From assembly GCF_001039355.2 (NCBI RefSeq), contig NW_019775480.1:743977-807976 (forward strand): a stretch of 64,000 bases of DNA, written 5' to 3'. Under the pieces are notes generated by a model. That model did no database searches. It saw nothing but the letters and a program-made list of their open reading frames with translations, and was not told where the DNA came from. This DNA comes from Lingula anatina (Eukaryota > Brachiopoda > Lingulata > Lingulida > Lingulidae). Both the position numbers and the translations under genes were made by a program. Shown here one piece after another: positions 1-12,592 of the stretch (position 1 is the first letter of the stretch; every line of letters starts with the position of its first letter).

Positions 1-7
1 AAATATA

Positions 8-190
8 CACTCTCAGCTGTCACTTGATTGGTTAGAAAACAATTGTAATATTTATATTTGATTTTAAACCTGGGTGCATAAACTAAAAAACACATTAACT
101 GCCATACAAGTCTACTATAAAGCAAAAAAAAAAAAAAAATCTAAATCGGTTAAAGTATTCAAAAAGAATATCGATAAATGTCCATAGGCT
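8..190 (+). mobile_element. Degraded arm of a hAT-like foldback element
   Basis: This stretch is a diverged relative of the left arm of the 934-bp element at 51163-52096 and of the 265-bp element at 61667-61931. The shared blocks, in order, are a CAGCTGTCAC..TTGATTGG start, a GGGTGCATAAA block, an AACTGCCATA-type block, a GGTTAAAG..TTCAAA block and a GTCCATA end. No clean terminal repeat or target-site duplication can be seen, so it is an old or partial copy. Confidence 0.55.
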
Positions 191-2957
191 TTCCTAGAGC
201 CAATGAAAAGAGAGCTCTCTCTCTCTCTTTTTATTAACTCTGTGGCAGTCAATATTGACTCTGCAGGCAGAAGTTGGGCCAAGAAAGTAACGTGACTATC
301 TTAAATAGGAGTCCGCTAAAAATCGGAAAATTTTGGATTACATAGTTGTTAATTTGTACTTCACATTAATGAAGAGATCGCACACGTATAATTTCAGAGA
401 TGGGAAGAGGACAAAGGGAAGATTAGACAAAGGTAAGGGGAATTTACAAGTAATTTCTTTTTTTGGTAAATACGGTCCTAAAGCTCCTTTTGTATTTATG
501 CCTGTGCGCAAGTATTCTTTCATATTTCAGGTGGTCGCGCACATAATCGATGACAGTTGGTCAAAATCGATTACTGTTGGTCAAAACACCTGCAATTAAA
601 ACCACCGTCAGCTGTGCATTCGACTGGTAGAAGGTCTAGAGTTCTGGTGGCTTATTTCGCAACAGCTTTTGCCATTACTTCATAATCTGAATGTCTAGCG
701 TCGACCTAGACTGGGATACACACACTGGGCACCAGGGCTTGATATGTGTACTCTTGTACTGGTTTTAACACTGAAATAGCAGTACATACTCCGAAAGTTA
801 TAGTGATTTCGGTCTAAAGTGTATCACGTCAACTTCCCTATATTTTAATTTATTTATCCCTGTGGCCTGTTGTTAGCACGTCGTCCCCTAAAATATTTAC
901 ATTGGCATATTTTGCAATTCATGTTCACTTTCTTAAATCATTGGTAAGTCACCAGCTTTATTTATGTGGAAACTTTACGTTTTCACTTATATTTAAATCA
1001 ATTATTTTTTCTTTATCTTATCTCTAAGAATATTGATGCCTTCATGCCATCGACTTTTGCAGCAACATAAGATACTTTTACTTTTCCACTTTTCCACTTT
1101 AATTTTCCATTAAAAATGGTAGCCTTTTTTCAGACGTAATCCCACTGTGAGCCAGCTTTTTATATATTGGTTTAATAACATTCATTATTCTATCTGTACC
1201 AGTGAATCCCATATTTCCCACCCTGCAAATTATCATTACCCTATTTACATCATTCAATACATTTATCAACGTTATAAACGACCTAGTCCGACCTTTTAAA
1301 CAGTAACTGTACAACATTTTTTCAGTAGGTTATTACTAGGTTAGTTGTTGCTAAGAAATCGTCCTTCCATTTTTTGTTATGCAATGCTTTAACTTGACAA
1401 CCATAACACTGAAATCTCCGTAAATTACGATGACACCTATTTCTGCCTTTGCATAGATATTAACAAACGTGAATACCAAGGCCCATATAGTTGTGACGTT
1501 GGCACCACATTAAACAGTGCGGGTTTTCGTATCTCCTGCATTCAGTTTCAAATTACCAAAGCTCTTATCGTGATATTGTACCGATACCTTTGTCCATTAC
1601 AAGAAAAATCAATAAGTGTGTACATAATTATAAATAAGGGCAGGAGAGCCGTATAGGTCTTCTGTTAATGAGACTCGCGATGAACACTGATAATAAGTGA
1701 GTCTTTCTGTTGGCGATGCTGATTCTACTGTAATACTTTACCAAATCGGCTTGACGTGTGTCAACTATACGTGCAATTTCAATGTAAGATGTCCGAATAT
1801 ACAAGTCAATGAATGGACAATTGCATTATTGACTAGCCAGTGAACTCTGACCAGCCTCCTGGTATTACCTAACACGTTAAGCACTGCGAGCCAGCATAAT
1901 GGTGAAAGGATATTCGGGTTACACGTTTTACTGAATAAAAGATGTACCCGTAACCCGGTATATGTAAGTGGGCAATAAAACAGAAATGTATATACAGTGT
2001 ATTAGATTTTATATTATGAGATCACAATTGGAAAACGAGAACAAGTAAGCTCAAGACACCTTACCATCTACTGACCACCAGGTTGAGAAATTAAAATGGC
2101 CGCAATCGTAAGTGAAAAAGTGTGTGTCTTAAAACAGTATCAATAATGATATTCCAAATGCCATATTTTTAAAATTCAAATATATTACTGTTGGCCTGGG
2201 TGATAAAACCATGGTATTGTCTTCAGACATGTTTGAAAGATTATATTTAAAAAAAGAGCTAAGGTTAAAACCTGTCTGTAGCAAGACCTCAATTTAGCAC
2301 GTCTAATGTAACACTCGTTGGTGAATAATTAGAAAAAAAATCTCAATCAGGATTAAAAATGGAGCGTGCGCTATATTGGCAGACATTAAGATATTTTTGC
2401 ATATTAAAATATCAAGTGTAACAGGCAAGTAGTATTGATCAATTTCAACATTTCTTGAAGAATATTGGAAGGCTATGCCAAGCTGTGTTTTCCAGCACTA
2501 ATATGTCAGCTTTTGTACTACGTTCATATTAAACCTTGGATATAGCATGGCAATATATGCCAAAGGAGGTTTCATAGAGGGAATGGGCGTTGGTTTCACA
2601 CCCCCCCCCTCCCAGTTTACGTGAAACTGTGTCAGACCATTAACATTTGCCACGATTGCAGCCTTATAAAAACAGTGACAATGAGCCGAGATTTGCGATA
2701 AATTGTGTCAAAATCTAAACGTGACGCACGTGTGTTAAGATACTTCTTGGTATATTACCACTTCATGGGATACATTTCAAACCATTTCAGAGTTTGTAAA
2801 CCAGACCTTTTCAAGCAAGGTTGCCATGCAATCCCCTGCAAAGGAAAATTAATGCGGTCGTTCATTTACATATAATATTCCGCATCTTTCTGTACACTTT
2901 GTGACAAGTCTGTTGAAAAGAAACGAATATTCGATTGACATCAATTTTATGTTTTAA

Positions 2958-2990
<33 letters not shown>

Positions 2991-5393
2991 TTTGTATGTG
3001 TGAGTGTGTGATTGAAAACACTGATTCTCAATATAGCCCTATATATATATATATATATAGGTTCATTTGAAGAAAACAGTAAAGTGAATTAAGCTAAAGA
3101 TATATATTCACCAATTCTACTTTTTGCTAAAGCTTTGGTGACAGAAAGATAAATCTAGCTTTTTGTTTTAATCATAATCATGCATACTTTTCCCGACTCA
3201 TGGGTTGCTGATATGGAGAGTTTTCGAATTCAGTAACGGAGGTTTTAGTAACAAAAGTTTTAAAAATTAAAATCCTTTTGTATAATATTTTCACGTTATT
3301 AAGGGGCCATGAGAAGATCCGAGTGTTTACTGGTCCACGGCCTAAATATGGCGGACCAACATGAAACTACATCGTCAAGTAGGTATGTATACAAAGTCAA
3401 CGAAAGAATGGAAATAATTTGAATGCAAAAAAGTATTGATCCGTCGTTCCAGAATGTAGTGTGAACAACAACTACATGTACATAGGTAATCTTTTATTTA
3501 TTTATTTTTTTTAATTCTGGGGAAACCCGGGGAGGAACACACTTCTGGATACTTAAAATTGAATACAAAGTCTGGTGTTATACGGTAGAGGTGTCAGCAG
3601 AAATGAATCTCAGCAGCAATTATTGTCCTCACACTGGGCTGTTTAGCTTTTCAAGCTCGTCACAGAAAAAAAATGCTTCACAATCCCATATATACGATCC
3701 CATAACAAGTTTATTACAAGACTCAACAATTTTGCTTAACACTTCCCCTTGTAAACATATGGGGTTGTTGGAGGCGAGAAGCAGCCTGCTCGAACGCGTT
3801 GTGTCCTTCCTTGCAGTAACGTGTGATTATTTAAAATAGGCCTATTAAGTTATAATCCAAATAACAAATAACGTTTTCACGACGTTATTAGCTGGTTACA
3901 TGATGGTGATGGTATAGAATAACGTCATGGTAACGTTATGGGTGTTTTTAACTCCATGCAAAATGATGCCCTTGCAGTTTTATAAGCGTTTTATAACATT
4001 CTGGAAAAACATTATTTAATGTTTTGAAAACTTTTTTTATTAATCACCAAAACACGTCTTATGCTGTATGGACTACAGTTAGCGGTTAATTCCAAAATGG
4101 GCTTGGGTTAGTCGGCGACTAGAGCGGTGCGATTTGAAAAATATTCGGACTATCGTTACCAAAATAACCAGCATGTGATGAAAGATTAAATAAACCATTA
4201 TAATGAATACCCCACCATCATCCTGATGTTCTATTGTTCATTACTTCCGGAAAAAATAAATGAACATCAATACCTTAACGCATTTTATCAAAATATGAAA
4301 AAAATGTTTTAAAGTAAAAGTAATAGTTGTTTCGTGTCTTTAGTAAACTAGTGAATTTTCTAACTTGTTTTTCAGAAATATATTCCAATTAACTTCGTCG
4401 CAAGGTCAGCTAACACAAGGATGAATAAGTCCCGCTGTAAAGATGATGTTGTGAATCAACTATGTTGACAGTTCACGGTACCCTGTTATAGATAGAGATA
4501 TCTATAGCACTTAAAGGTGACCGTGTCTTCGCGCGCTCGCGCGCGCGCGCGCGTGTGTGTGTGTGTGAGAGTGACTGTAACAGTTGAAAACGTTACAACC
4601 TTAAAGTTAAACAAATACACACTACATTTATTAGGCGTCAAGCACGTCAAAGCGTGTAACATGTTAATAGGCTAAACGTGCTTAGGTGCTAAACGCGTGG
4701 AAAAAATGAGACAAAACAGGCGCTTAGAAATGTGTCTCAGAGCTAAACACTGTTTTTACACTGTAGGGTTGTGATATGATTGGATTTACTGTGGAATTTC
4801 ATATAAGCAGAATAACTGTGTAATATCATGAAGGCAGGGTGTTTGGGCATTAGCTCTCTACTATTAACACAAATTTACCCGTATATGCAGCGCAAATGTG
4901 TTTATCTCTCTTCAGGTAGGATGACGCTAATATATTTAACACACACCTGACGGTAGACATTTTGCAGTCGAAGAGGGCGTTCAGGTAAATACAAATTTAT
5001 TGTGATGAAATTATAAAAGGTTCAATTTCTACAGAAATATTACATGTACTACAGAGATCAATTTCTTTCAGAACGGTATTATTGAATTATTGTTCGGACA
5101 CAATCATAGGGTATGCAAACAAGATAACTTTGCAGGACCCGATTATATTATTCATATTGTTTAGGCTAAATTCTTTTAATATCACGGGAAAAAATTTAAG
5201 ATTGTAGTTTTAACATGACTAATACCAGATAATTCAAACTAATCCATTGGCTACAAGATCTCAGAGATAGGTAGACGATTCTGTGCCATGAAAGATCAAC
5301 TTTCTCTTAAATATGAAATAAAAACTAACTGTAATTATGTATTTATTCCTGAACATCATTGTATTTAAACTGGTAAATTTATTTATTTATTTG
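191..5393. other. Intergenic region without a recognisable gene
   Basis: No open reading frame here resembles a known protein or shows a convincing exon structure. The region holds a TTTA-type microsatellite near 2961-2990, a short AT run near 3040-3059, a fragment near 3300-3385 related to the palindrome at 18.7 kb, and a CG/TG alternating tract near 4531-4567. A 5' non-coding exon of the gene at 5404 probably lies in this interval, because an acceptor site directly precedes its ATG, but I cannot place that exon. Confidence 0.5.
4531..4567. repeat. Alternating CG/TG purine-pyrimidine tract
   Basis: About 36 bases of near-perfect alternating GC dinucleotides run straight into alternating GT dinucleotides, then break into GAGAG. 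Such tracts are the classic sequence type for left-handed Z-DNA and are prone to length change. It stands out in an AT-rich intergenic background. Confidence 0.8.
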
Positions 5394-5403
5394 TTGTTAC
5401 AGC

Positions 5404-6546
5404 ATGTCTGCAGTAGGATATCAGCAGTCCATACGGTTTCTGGGCGGGATTTGTATTGTTTTGCTTGTTGTTATGTTGGACCTCATATACTTTAATGGAT
5501 CAACGCCGCAACTGAATAGAAAAGGAATGAACGTTACTGTGCCTCAGTTTAAAAAATATCAGGCACGTGTATGTTCTCTGGACTTTTTACGGAACTACTT
5601 CGTGAAAACCGGACGCTTTTTTGGAGGTGGGAAATGGGTGAATGATAAATGGTGGCCAAAAGATTGCATGATGCCTAAATACCTTAGCCCTGAACAACTT
5701 GCACCTTGTTTAGTAAAGAAAAACATAAAGAAAATAGGGCAAGTCGGAGATTCACAATCTATGCGGTATATGGCAGCTATAAAACGGGGTGAAAATGCTT
5801 ATTCGTGTAAATTGTTAAAAAGTGAAAGCACGATGTCAAGATCACCAGCTCCAAGTTACTTCAGCCCTCCTCTTGACCCCAAGTCCATACGAGTAGCCAG
5901 CAGGGACTGTAGCGGGTGTGCCGGACAGCTTGTTCGCTGTACACCTCAAGGTAGCACAGAAACGACTGACATTGAAGTGTTAATTACGGAATATACTAAA
6001 GACCATGAAATATCTACAAAAAGAAATGCCTGGAAACATGAGTGCGACGACAGGCTGAAGAATATTAGTGGAATATTTTGTCAAGAGTCGATGACAACGC
6101 AAGAGGTGTATTTCCGTGAATACTGGGCTCTTTCTGGATACCCAGATGTAATCATTATATATGCTGTTCACGCCCACGAGGCACAAAAGCGACGGCCAAG
6201 TGATTTTAGACGTGATTTCACTTGGTTTATAGACCTTGTCGTTTCTGTGGTGCCAAAAACAACAAAGATTTTATACTGGAACTCCCCGCAGGTTAATTCT
6301 GCCAAACAACCAGTCTTTTGGAGAAATATCACTGCCAATACATACATCAGCCAATTAAATGCAGTAAGCGCATCTGTGATAAAAAAATTCATCATTGAGA
6401 AAAAGGTAAATAATTTATACCCGATGTTTGACTTATATGGAATATCTAGGGACGTCATGAAGTGGATTGTAGATGGAGTTCACTTCTCGGGTCCGTGGTA
6501 CAACCAAATTATCACGCTGTTTTGGACAACTTTATGTGCAGATTAA
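5404..6546 (+). CDS. Type II membrane SGNH/PC-esterase-like protein, copy 1
   Basis: A single coding exon of 380 aa. Residues about 11-30 form one hydrophobic segment after a short N-terminus, so the protein is probably a type II membrane protein of the Golgi or secretory pathway. A W-x2-W-W-P-x2-C region (about 78-88) leads into IGQVGDSQSMRY, with G115-D116-S117 as the nucleophile block. Near the C-terminus D357-G-V-H360 matches the DxxH block of SGNH hydrolases, and N293 lies in a YWNSP segment that could be the Asn block. This order (Trp/Cys region, GDS, then DxxH) is that of PC-esterase/NXPE/TBL-like proteins, which include carbohydrate O-acetyl esterases and transferases; the substrate here is unknown. 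The sequence TTGTTACAG ends 1 bp before the ATG, so a non-coding first exon lies upstream. It is a paralogue of the gene at 10111. Confidence 0.8.
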   Translation: MSAVGYQQSIRFLGGICIVLLVVMLDLIYFNGSTPQLNRKGMNVTVPQFKKYQARVCSLDFLRNYFVKTGRFFGGGKWVNDKWWPKDCMMPKYLSPEQLAPCLVKKNIKKIGQVGDSQSMRYMAAIKRGENAYSCKLLKSESTMSRSPAPSYFSPPLDPKSIRVASRDCSGCAGQLVRCTPQGSTETTDIEVLITEYTKDHEISTKRNAWKHECDDRLKNISGIFCQESMTTQEVYFREYWALSGYPDVIIIYAVHAHEAQKRRPSDFRRDFTWFIDLVVSVVPKTTKILYWNSPQVNSAKQPVFWRNITANTYISQLNAVSASVIKKFIIEKKVNNLYPMFDLYGISRDVMKWIVDGVHFSGPWYNQIITLFWTTLCAD

Positions 6547-6569
6547 CCATTTAAAATAATAATAATAAT

Positions 6570-6575
6570 AATAAA
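6570..6575 (+). terminator. Candidate poly(A) signal of the 5404 gene
   Basis: AATAAA at the end of an AAT repeat, 24 bp after the stop codon. It is the first canonical hexamer after the coding region. The very short 3' UTR it implies makes it uncertain. Confidence 0.3.
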
Positions 6576-9500
6576 CGTATTTATTAGGTGTTATCTATCG
6601 GATGAATATCAGTGGGGTGTCTCTTCCACCCGTTCTCTCGGCGAGTTTTTACACAATATGACTTACTATCGGTGCAGTGGTTTTTAAAGAGCCGACCTCG
6701 GCATTGTTTGGCGTGCCATGGCCATCTCCACCTTGACACGATGAAGATAGGCTATAGTGAAGAGGTTAGTGGCAAGTTATCTCTGAAGCTCAGGGTGCCA
6801 TCTCAGATTGAGTTGATAAAATTGTGCAGAGATAAACATACATGAAATTACATACATACATAGAAGAATGTCCCTCCAATTTTTAATAGCGTATGAAAAA
6901 AATGAGAAGGAAGAGAATGCAATGTGCAGTTCCACATACAGGGTATCGATAGAAGTAGATATTAACAATACGGATAATACATTCTTGGTTAAAAGGCTGT
7001 ACTACTCATTTTTACTTCTATGGAAATCATTGTGGAGAATCATATTTGAGGGGGTCCATTGTTAATTTGAATAAATCGCATAAAAACGGATATCTGCACC
7101 GGTACAATGTATGTTGGGTTTTCTTAACCCTTAGGCATGTTAAATATGGAATAAAAGCAAAGGTTAATACCCGCATATGATCATTTGTTTACAAGAGCGC
7201 ATAGGACTAATGGTGGTACTACCCTTTTGACCATGAGTGTACTTAGCAAACATTGTTGGGTAGAAGATGAAGATATTTGTATATATACTTATGCATGGGG
7301 CCCAGGCTGGTTTTTCATAATATGCTCTTTACTTAGGCTGCCCGTATTGTTTGCTAGTTTACCTCCGGCATGTGTTGAAACTCCACTGAGTACCCTCATC
7401 CAGGGTCGCAGATTAATTATGTTCACTTTTCTCACAGCAGAGAATCATGTCCTTAATTATCCAGAGACATAATATCTGTGAATATATAGTGGAAAAAATC
7501 AATCTGTGTTCCTGGTAGAGGTATCCTTGGACTTTGTTGAAAGGTTTTGCACTTTAAGCCAATAAATCGTGGAGTCCAGCATTTACTGAGATCTCTATGT
7601 GACCCACAAGCAATACACATTATAGTGGTTTGATTTGAATTATGTGTCATGAAATGTCTAGTTAAAAAAGTAACACTACAGGGGCGGATCCAGGATTATT
7701 TGAAGGGGGGGGGGGTCCTCGGATGTGAAGCCGACCCTCCCCCCTCCCCCCCCTTCCCCCAACACACACACACACACACTTGGCGTGGGGTTTGGGGCCC
7801 CCTGAAGGTCGGGGCCCCCTGAAGGGCCCCGGAAATTTTTGGTATTTTAGAGGGCGAACGGTGCCATTTGGTACGGTTTAGAACTATGATTCAGCTAGTC
7901 AAAATTCTAATTTCAAGAGGGGAACAGAAATCACCCTCTAAATCCGCCACTGCACTACAGTGTTAAATTTATACTGTCCATATACTATTCCTGTAGTTAG
8001 CAATGATTGCAAATACTTGAGCGTTTTTTTTCTGTGAAACTACAAACAAATTTAATAGTCTTTTCTGTACAAAACGATTTAACTTTCAATTTGAAAAAAA
8101 AAAACATTTTTCTCGGGGTAATAAGGGAAAATGTTTAAAATGGAATATGTACACGGTAAAAGTATACAACTAAAAAATTTCCAGTAGACGGTAGATACCA
8201 CTGAAGCTACAGGACTAAGGGTGATGTATACTCCAATTATCAGAGTTGTATGAATTATATATAATCGCCTTGTAAATTATGGTTATTCAAGAGAGGGTCA
8301 TCACCTCTCTGTGTATCTAACCAGCTGGATGCAGGTATGTCACCAGAAGATTAGTATGTTACACCATATAGCCGCGAGCACTCAAATGTAGGTGTTTTAT
8401 ATTAATAACGACTTTGAAATAATGTGGATGTAATCCGTGTAGATAACAGGAGGTTGGCAACCTGAATGTTAGTAGAATGACCTAGTTAATTGTGGTTTAT
8501 ATGCTTTTTTTTTGTTTTAAACTCTAACGATAATTTTGAGACAGTTGAAGACGTTTCCAACATCTGTATAATATTCAATGGCCAGCATTTTTATAGAAAA
8601 AAAAATTGGTAAAATACACTTATGATCAAATATGTTATCCTTCCTGCTTACCGACGAATTCAAGTGAAATTATTATTTTGAAATATTATTGGTTTCAAAT
8701 AAAACTGCACTGTTGTCACGCCTAAAGTCTTGTAATGGACCACGTTATCTCTGTCCTACCCCAACATGCATACTACATTATAAACCATTCAGACAAGGCG
8801 TGGTCCAAACTTGTTTCTTTACACATGCAATTCATAATGATTTAATGTGTGACAAGTAGAAAGAAAGCTGAAATATTTATGCTACAGTCTGGTGAGCACC
8901 AACAAACCCCTTGTGTTTAAACCACGTAACACATGTATGCGTGCATCGACCCGAAACATCCAATCAATTCGAGGAGTTCCTCCATGACACAGACATTTTT
9001 TACGGCTCAGGTAAGTTCACCTAAAATTTACTTAAAGGTGGAATATTTTCCTTGAGGCTTATAATTGTCATCTTGGCAATCTTTGACTGACTCAGAATAT
9101 CAATATCAGTCACACAGGTTTTCCTTGCCTTGAACAATGTTTCTAGTGTTAGCAACAGGTACACACAAATAGATTTCCCCTCATTATTCGTGGAACACTT
9201 AACCCAGTGGACAAATATTGCAGTAAACAAACTTATGTAATGCTGTTGACGCCTGATCGATATTTCTGTGCCAAATATTGGCACTTAACAACTTGTGTAT
9301 TATTTTCAAGGGACGCCCTTGCTGCTGTAAGAGCCAGTCAAGGGCAAAGATTATTCATTTACCTTTCTGTAACACATTGAGATAAGCGGCATTGTTGGCA
9401 GTATACAGCACATGATCCTTCAGGTTGGTATCACTTCAACCTTTATTAATATTATATTATAATGATTGAAGTTCTGAGATAATAACTTAAATAAGCCGCT

Positions 9501-10092
9501 ACGTATAAACGAAGCTGAAAAATGTATTAATATACACGAAAGAGATAATTCTATATAAAATGAACATGTTGTGCATCAAGTGGCATTAAGGTTGTCATAT
9601 TTAAATGAGATTTAAAAGGATATTTACTTCAGTTTACAGAGATAAGAGCTCTTCATTTTGGCGGGAAAAGTGCCATAAAACGGATTTTTTCGGGGTAAAG
9701 GACGATTTCCCATTTTTGCCGATGGATAATTAAACCCTTCCGACATTAAAAATTACAATATAGTCGATTTTTTTAATTGTATTTTTGTAATAATCTCTTA
9801 AGAAATCATGAGAGAGGGTAGCCATACATGAAGGTCCACGAGGTCTGATGACAAGCATAGATTTTCAGAATAATTGCGATAACCCCCTGTAGGTGGTAAA
9901 AGGGAGTTTATTATATTACTATGTGTTGTTTACAATGTGCCCGTATGAATTGTGGAATTTTGAATCCATATGAAGAGTTGCTACCCCCTCTGGGATCGTA
10001 CAGGTATTTTTCCGTTTTAATAGTTCTTTATAAGTTTTATATATGGAACATATTCGTTGGAACAGAAGAGTAGTAAATTTGATATTCTCGTT
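6576..10092. other. Intergenic region between the two esterase-like paralogues
   Basis: No convincing gene is visible. Besides the short element at 7681-7952 it contains AT-rich DNA and homopolymer runs. The non-coding first exon of the second paralogue probably lies here, because an acceptor site precedes its ATG, but it cannot be identified from sequence alone. Confidence 0.5.
7681..7952. mobile_element. Short hAT-like MITE with G/C homopolymer runs
   Basis: The ends are imperfect inverted repeats: GGGGCGGATCC on the left and AATCCGCCACTG on the right. CACTACA is present immediately before (7674-7680) and after (7953-7959), giving a 7-bp, possibly 8-bp, target-site duplication. The interior has long G and C runs, a CA microsatellite and a duplicated GGGGCCCCCTGAAGG block. 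No protein is encoded. The duplication length and ends suggest a non-autonomous hAT element. Confidence 0.6.
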
Positions 10093-10110
10093 TCAGATAT
10101 AGACGCTACC

Positions 10111-11379
10111 ATGCAGTCCCAAGACAAGCTGCCATTTCCAAAATGCTCCTTCTTCATTGTAGCTTCCATAATGCTCGTTTTCATCTTGATGTTAACTTTT
10201 CGCGGTAACAGCATTCAAAGGACGGCGCCTGAATTTGTTGGGATCAATATAGATGTTAGAACTCAATCACCACACAGTATATTTAAACCTGAGTTTGTTA
10301 CGTTCAATACAGATGTTAGGACCAGACCACCAGGCACCATCACTGCCAACACTGCCACCAAAACCTCCAAGGAAATAACCAAGCATGTTTCAAAGACTCG
10401 AAATTGTTCCTTATTGTATCTTCAAAACTACTTGGCAGAAAAGGGGCGGTTTTTTGGAGAAGGGCAGTGGGTCAAGGGCCAGTGGGAACCGAGAAGTTGT
10501 CAAGTGCCTGAACGAGTGAACGCTGAACGGCTGGCTCAATGTCTTACAGCAAAGAAGATAGAAAAAATTGGAATCCTTGGTGACTCTCAGTCCATGAGGT
10601 ATGCTGCAATGATAAGAACAGGAGAAGGTGCGTTTCAGTGTAAGAAAACGAAAGCCGAAAATGGCGGGAACAGATCACCGTCCATTAATTTCTTTTCTCC
10701 ACCAATTGCAGCTAATGATTTGCGAGCTACCACACGTGACTGTTTAGGTTGCGCCGGTTTACAGGCCACTTGTACGTTTGGGAGTTCGAAAAATTCCGTG
10801 ATTAAGATCGAAAACATGATTACGGAAAACGTTAAGGACAGTGAACTAATCACACGGAGAAGTTCGGTTTACAAAAATTGTGACGATCGGCTTACGAATA
10901 AAACTGGCATTCCGTGTCTAGAGTCTAGTACCACGCAAGAGGTGATATTTCAAGAGTACTGGTGCCTTGACGGCTACCCAGATGTGATCATCGTGTTTGC
11001 AACTCATGTCCACGAAGCTGTGAAGAGAAACGCCAGGAATTTTGAGCGAGATTTTACGTGGTTCGTCGATCTTATAACAACCGTGGTGCCCAAGACTACC
11101 AAGATTCTCTATGTGAATGCACCCAAGGTGACTCCACCACAGCCAGAAGCATGGAAGACTGAAGGTCGAAATATTTTTATAGATGAACTCAACAAAATAG
11201 CAGCGGCTGTGATTCATCGGTCAATAGTGGAGCGCAAGGTGCCAAATCTGTACCCGATGTACGATATGTTTTCTATGTCTGTAGATCGAAATGACTGGAA
11301 TGGAGATGGCGTACATTTCAAACCACAGTGGTACAAGCATGCTGCGTCCTTACTGTGGACTACTTTGTGCATGGACTGA
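10111..11379 (+). CDS. Type II membrane SGNH/PC-esterase-like protein, copy 2
   Basis: A single coding exon of 422 aa, paralogous to the protein at 5404. I start it at the ATG at 10111 because the acceptor TTCTCGTTTCAG ends 14 bp upstream and a longer reading would need a TTG start. A hydrophobic anchor spans about 12-30. The luminal stem (about 35-98) is longer than in copy 1 and contains two copies of a PEFV..N.DVRT unit (residues 40-51 and 60-71). The catalytic-type blocks are kept: W-x3-W-x3-C (120-130), G157-D158-S159 in GILGDSQSMRY, and D399-G-V-H402. Most cysteines of the core align with copy 1. It is probably a secretory-pathway acyl esterase or transferase acting on glycans, but only the fold class is supported. 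Confidence 0.8.
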   Translation: MQSQDKLPFPKCSFFIVASIMLVFILMLTFRGNSIQRTAPEFVGINIDVRTQSPHSIFKPEFVTFNTDVRTRPPGTITANTATKTSKEITKHVSKTRNCSLLYLQNYLAEKGRFFGEGQWVKGQWEPRSCQVPERVNAERLAQCLTAKKIEKIGILGDSQSMRYAAMIRTGEGAFQCKKTKAENGGNRSPSINFFSPPIAANDLRATTRDCLGCAGLQATCTFGSSKNSVIKIENMITENVKDSELITRRSSVYKNCDDRLTNKTGIPCLESSTTQEVIFQEYWCLDGYPDVIIVFATHVHEAVKRNARNFERDFTWFVDLITTVVPKTTKILYVNAPKVTPPQPEAWKTEGRNIFIDELNKIAAAVIHRSIVERKVPNLYPMYDMFSMSVDRNDWNGDGVHFKPQWYKHAASLLWTTLCMD

Positions 11380-12592
11380 TCTTTTAAGACTGGTCTCTTA
11401 AGTTTAAGGTGTACGTTTTACAGGTGACATATTTTTTTAAATTTCAGCCTAAAGCTTGTTTAAAATATTGATTTTTTGTGATCTCCTAATTATTTATTTT
11501 TATTAAAATTTTCTTTTGTATCAAACCAGCTGTTTCTTTCTATTTTATCAACTCCACTTTAATTACCAGAAACCTTCAGCGATCACTTTTTTATATAAAT
11601 CAAACCAGCCTTGATCTTTAAACTGCGTATAACGCACTTAACACGAGATACATGTAGCGTGCAAGAAAAATCTAAAGACTACTCCAATCCTATATTGGCG
11701 AGAATACATGGCGCGTAAACTCCTAGTTGACGGGCAAAGAACTACATGTAGCTCTTATCATATATATATATATTTAATTTCTCGTCCAACGAAAATCTCT
11801 ATTACATGCATATTAAGACAATTATGGTCTTGCTTGATATTTAAATAAAATCATCCACTTTTCTTCTGTGTTAAGGATCCAGTAAGGAAAACTTCCGAAG
11901 ACCTGAAACAATGTAATTGTAGGATATCATTATACTGAAGACGCCTCACCAAAGCTCACACTTTACGTACAAATTCCAGAAAACGAAAAAAGAAATTCAA
12001 AATAGTAATTATGTCAGACTTGTTAATCCCAGCACAAAAGGCGTGTAGTTTTTTACAGACCAATGATGGGGTTCGAGATGAAAGATGAAAGAATCAGAAC
12101 TCGAACTAATTAAGTATAATGAATGTATTATCGCCCAACACATTAATGCATCCCAACATAACGGCATACTGATGTAAATAAATATATATTCATATATGAT
12201 CTATTTGTAAAAATGTATATAAATATACATTTATAAGAATAAACTTACAAAATTATTTACAGGCACTTGTATGTAAAACGTCCTGGATGTTTGTAGCAGA
12301 AGCGTGAACAGCACTGGACGTCAAAAGTGCACTTAAAACAGGAAAAAAACATCAATGTATCCTTAAGGAATGAAATTGAAACCGTTTAAAATTATGTCTC
12401 CTCCGTCCCTCTATGTTTCAAGGTTTAGTACAGATGAACTAAATATAAAAGTGTATACATTAAAATAAAAATGAGACAAATACATTATAGACTAGTTTGT
12501 TCTGAAATTTGGCCCACGGTGGACCGTTCTTTATTATGAACGCCACCCTGCTAATCTGATAAGAACATTTCTTCAAATTATTTATGTCAAGT
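11380..12592. other. Intergenic spacer, AT-rich
   Basis: I see no coding signal. The spacer separates the plus-strand esterase-like gene from the minus-strand knottin gene, so it should hold the 3' ends of both. It has short AT runs near 11760 and AT-rich low-complexity sequence near 12180-12240. Confidence 0.5.

Noticed and set aside
333-599. Open frame of 88 codons near the window start
   Set aside because: No recognisable domain, no splice context and an equally long antisense frame; likely chance.
10057-10110. Longer frame for esterase-like copy 2
   Set aside because: It would begin at TTG and includes a good splice acceptor ending at 10096; ATG at 10111 fits better.
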